Shown here: in pieces, positions 60,797-64,000 of the stretch
Layout of the letters: every line of letters starts with the position of its first letter
Numbering within the stretch: position 1 is the first letter of the stretch
NCBI RefSeq assembly: GCF_002865645.1
Contig: NW_020194627.1
Location: 1-64,000, forward strand
Length of the DNA stretch: 64,000 nt
Source of the DNA: Hyaloscypha bicolor E
Lineage: Eukaryota > Ascomycota > Leotiomycetes > Helotiales > Hyaloscyphaceae
Direction: 5' to 3'
Made by a program: the position numbers and the translations under genes
Notes under the pieces: model-generated
The model's input: the letters and a program-made list of their open reading frames with translations, nothing else
Told to the model about the DNA's origin: nothing
The model's database searches: none

Positions 60797-60871
60797 CCTA
60801 GCTCAGGGCGAAAAGGCGACCTTTGCTTAGAATTTCTTTAGTCATATGTTGCCTTTTCGCCCTGAGCCAGG
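60797..60871. repeat. Long hairpin next to the copia LTR
   Basis: A near-perfect inverted repeat: arm CCTAGCTCAGGGCGAAAAGG (plus CGAC) and its complement ending GAGCCAGG, 24 bp with two mismatches, separated by about 27 bases. It ends one base before the LTR. It could be a tiny foldback element or a pre-existing palindromic target. Confidence 0.75.
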
Positions 60872-60872
60872 C

Positions 60873-61232
60873 TGTTGAACTAGCTAGCTTGGCTAGCATC
60901 CTTTCCTTCCACTCCAGGTTCAACCACTAATTCAGTTCGTCCGATTATTGGGTATTACTTACGTACGAACACACCAATCGTTTATTAGTATCGCCATTCG
61001 ATTACGTTCCTTAAACGTACGTACAGGAATCAGATTGGTAAATCGTTCCCACCACCAAGTAAGTGCGGGGTAAATCACATGGTGGGGTGGAAATCAGGAA
61101 TATAGCTAGGGAACCCATTCCCTCTGTTTTTTATGGAATCACTCTCCTGTATCTAGTCAAAACTAGTTATTCTACAGATTGTCAATCTCTAATATATCGA
61201 TTTTCCACCGATAAATCGATCCCAGTTCAATA
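60873..61232 (+). mobile_element. 5' LTR of a Ty1/copia retrotransposon
   Basis: It starts TGTTGAAC and ends GTTCAATA, the expected inverted ends with one C-to-T change. It is followed immediately by the primer-binding-site-like GGTTATGAGCCC at 61233-61244. Length 360 bp. The 3' LTR lies beyond the window. Confidence 0.75.
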
Positions 61233-61434
61233 GGTTATGAGCCCGGATAGCGCCTACTAAGTGCTTTCACACGATCCTCAGGTCACGTGACCTCACTTAG
61301 TATTCACTTGTCCATTTCCGATTTCATCAAAATCGTTAATTCTATTGAATTGCACCCACCGCATTGGCCTTGCGTTAGCAGAATTCACCAAAAACGCAGC
61401 CATTTTTGGGCAAAAGTTCTCCGCAAAATCCGCC

Positions 61435-64000
61435 ATGCCGGACAGCAAAAAATCAGTATATGTCACCTATAAAGGGACAAAAATCGAACCTCTCTCAGAT
61501 AGTAATATCTATTCCTGGATAGACGATGCCATGAATATCTTTATTATCGAGGATCTATGGCAGTATATCGACCCAGATCAAGCTCCTGCTCTCGTGGAAT
61601 CGGCCCAAAAGGATAATAAAACGACTGCTCATTAAGTAGTAATCGCTCGTACGGTACTAAATCTACTTATTACCCATAATACCTGGCAATAATTCAAGGA
61701 AATCAAGCTTATATACCAGATCTGGACCCAGATTCAAGCTAAAGCGAACTAGCTAAAAGCTCAGAAAGAAGCTCTATACCTTTAATAGTTAGAAACTATC
61801 ATGTTTGATTCTAATAAGGGAATGGACGACTTTATTAACCGCATTAGCCGCAAAGTAGCTGAAATCAAGGGCGTAAACGGGTCGATTTCGGACGTTTCTA
61901 TATCCGGATATCTGATTCGTGGCCTTCCAAAGGAATACGACCTTTACAAACCCCTCCTGAATTCCATCAGAGCTAACATTAATAAACTAAAGCTGGAATT
62001 ACTCAAAGCGGACGCTTCCACCAAGGAGGACAAACTTAGGGATAAAACCCCTAATTCCACTTCTGATTCCACTCCAAAAGCACTAGCTACTCAAGGAAAT
62101 TAATCGGGAAATTAGTCCAAAAACAAGAACAAAAAACCGAAGCGTCCCAAGGATCCAAATGCCTACTATACGTTCCATAAGTACAAAGGGCACGATATCA
62201 AGGACTATATAAGCTACAAATTAGCTCAGGAATTCTATGATTCCAAAGGAAAAGACACTAATTCCACTAGTAAGGAGGCGTCTTCTGATCCCAAAGCACC
62301 TGTATACCCCAAAGCGTATACTGCCATAAAGTCGACAATTAGTGCTCTCCTCAGTGGACAGTCACATGACGAAAATTCCACGAATATCTGGTATATCGAT
62401 TCGGGTACTACGGACCATTTTACGGGGAGTAAAAGCTCCTTTATTACGTACGAAGAGATTGATCCATTTCCAATTATCCTTGGCGACGAATCGACGATTC
62501 TCATTAGGGGCAAAGGAACCATTCTTTTAGCTACCTAACCAGAGCTAAAAATATAGCTCAATAACGTACTTTACAGCCCCCAATTCCGGAATACCTCCTT
62601 ATTATTAATTCCCAAAATTATACGAGCTAGAGGTAACGTTATATTTTCCCAAGGGAACGTCCGAATTATTAATAAAGGAACAACCATTACAACTAGTACT
62701 TTTAGCCCCTCTATAGGGCTATATTAGCTTGACTAATTTGGTTCAGGGCATGCCCTAAAAGCGTCAAAATCGGAAGCTTTAGCCTCCCTGGAAACGTGGC
62801 ACTAGCAATATGAATACCTGAATGCGAAGTATGTCCTGGAATCGGTAAACCATATCCATGGGCTCTAATTCAAGAACCAAAACCTATTCGATTGCGATCC
62901 ATGCGATATGAGCAAGATTACTAGGGCTAGTATAACTGAGCTATACCCTAAAAAACTGCTCCCAGGGGAGTATATTATAATCGACTTGTGGGGGCCATTA
63001 AGGGTTCCATTCCTTAGCAAGAACTCCTATATGCTTTCCACCACTTGCAAGGGTACCAAATATCGTATGGCAGTATATAATTCGGATAGAAAGGGCTACT
63101 TTACAGATCTTTAGTATTAAGTAACCTTCTCTGAAACCCAAACTGGGAATAAAGTCAAGCGCCTATACCTTAATAATGCTCCAGAATTTGTATTAGGTCA
63201 AGTCAAGAACTAGTGCAAATCAAAGGGCATTCGTCTGGAACCAATAACCATTTATATACCTGAATAGAATGGTGTTTCTAAATATAGTATGCATACGATT
63301 ATCGAAGCGGAGCATACGGAGCTAGAATAATTAGGCTTACCGTACGAGTTTTGGGAGGAAGCAGCTATATATGGGATTTATGCCTATAATTAATGCTACC
63401 TGCCCAAAATCGGTATGACTTCATATGAAGCATTCTATGGAGTTAAACCGGACGTTTCTAACCTACGGATATTCGGTTCCTTGGCGTATGTCTATATCCC
63501 CAAGGAAATAGCCTCATAATATAAGTATATAGCCAAGGCCTTTAGGGGCATTTTCACTGGCTATGGTGGTTCCGGATATCGTATTTGGAACCCGCGCAAG
63601 CAGATATTCGTTATTTCTAACCATTATACTATTAAAGAATACGTTAAGGAAGTGTGTCTCCTGAATCCAGTATTCCAGCTATACAGAAGACTGGTTAGTA
63701 CTACTAAAGATTATAACGATACTTCTAGCAATAATACGTATGATCCCGATATAATTTATGGAGATACCATTATTATTAATACTGGAAATTAATAGCTTAA
63801 TATTCCATTAGAAGATAATCGAGAAAATCACTCCGATATTAAAGGGAATACTGCTCAAAGCGCGTTACGTAACCAAATTAAGGATGCTTCTAGTCCAAGC
63901 GAAGCTCCTGAACCCCTATTGGGGAATAATAACCAAGAACCAGAACCGCCTGCAAGTGGTTCTAATTCAGGTTCTATAATTCAGGAGGCACCTATACCTC
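61435..64000 (+). pseudogene. Ty1/copia gag-pol polyprotein, RIP-inactivated, 3' truncated by window
   Basis: One reading frame from the ATG at 61435 is interrupted by many TAA/TAG codons, mostly at positions expected to be Gln. In order: gag (to about 62100), a decayed CCHC knuckle near 62160 (only the KGH part is clear, Cys now Tyr), a protease with WYIDSGTTDH (about 62390-62420), an integrase zinc region ending CDPCD (about 62895), and integrase core motifs DLWGP (about 62980) and LNNAPEF (about 63170; Asp replaced by Asn), followed by the GY/RIWNP region. Reverse transcriptase would lie beyond 64000. It cannot encode a functional polyprotein, and G-to-A type changes at Cys and Asp codons fit RIP. 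Confidence 0.9.

Overview
The window is nuclear DNA from a filamentous ascomycete (Pezizomycotina). Genes are broken by 43-170 nt GT-AG introns with CTRAY-type branch points. The families are typical of moulds: Zn2Cys6-MHR regulator, HET and HeLo proteins, fungal AAA ATPase, sugar transporter, subgroup-C-like chitinase. About 50% GC gene DNA alternates sharply with AT-rich, stop-riddled repeat blocks of the kind left by repeat-induced point mutation (RIP). A Leotiomycete-like (Helotiales) host is my guess from gene flavour only.

Layout. 1-9.6 kb: a dead AAA ATPase gene on the minus strand, split by a 5.9 kb hAT-type transposon with a perfect 8-bp target duplication, and hit again by a 135-bp MITE. 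9.7-13.5 kb: one unrecognised gene and a 569-bp MITE. 13.5-30.1 kb: the most interesting block. It holds a secreted M28 exopeptidase, a tandem array of SprT-like zinc metalloprotease domains (one two-domain gene and one frameshifted copy) whose products end in CaaX-type tetrapeptides, a membrane GT2 glycosyltransferase, two tandem amidoligase-family genes and a divergent gamma-glutamylcyclotransferase. 30.1-32.5 kb: an AT-rich RIP block. 32.6-39.3 kb: a Ser/Thr kinase with a long C-terminal region, a second copy of the 0.58 kb MITE, a HeLo-like/pseudokinase gene that probably uses a GC-AG intron, and a small unknown gene. 42.3-48.0 kb: a sugar transporter and a Zn2Cys6 regulator, divergently transcribed across a promoter with a 50-nt poly(C) run. 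48-55 kb: gene-poor, with two copies of a hAT-like MITE family (one carrying a nested repeat), a broken HET-domain gene and an LTR-like remnant. 55.2-59.4 kb: an eight-exon chitinase, two of whose introns share sequence (introner-like). 59.8-64 kb: a TTAA-flanked MITE, a hairpin, and the 5' LTR, primer-binding site and degenerate gag-pol of a Ty1/copia element that runs off the end.

Functionally, the amidoligase pair plus cyclotransferase form a plausible unit: one activity makes amide bonds and the other removes gamma-glutamyl groups. The neighbouring peptidases could belong to the same peptide- or protein-modifying locus, but that link rests on proximity alone. Gene models were built by hand from splice motifs; for all complete multi-exon models the summed exon lengths are multiples of three.
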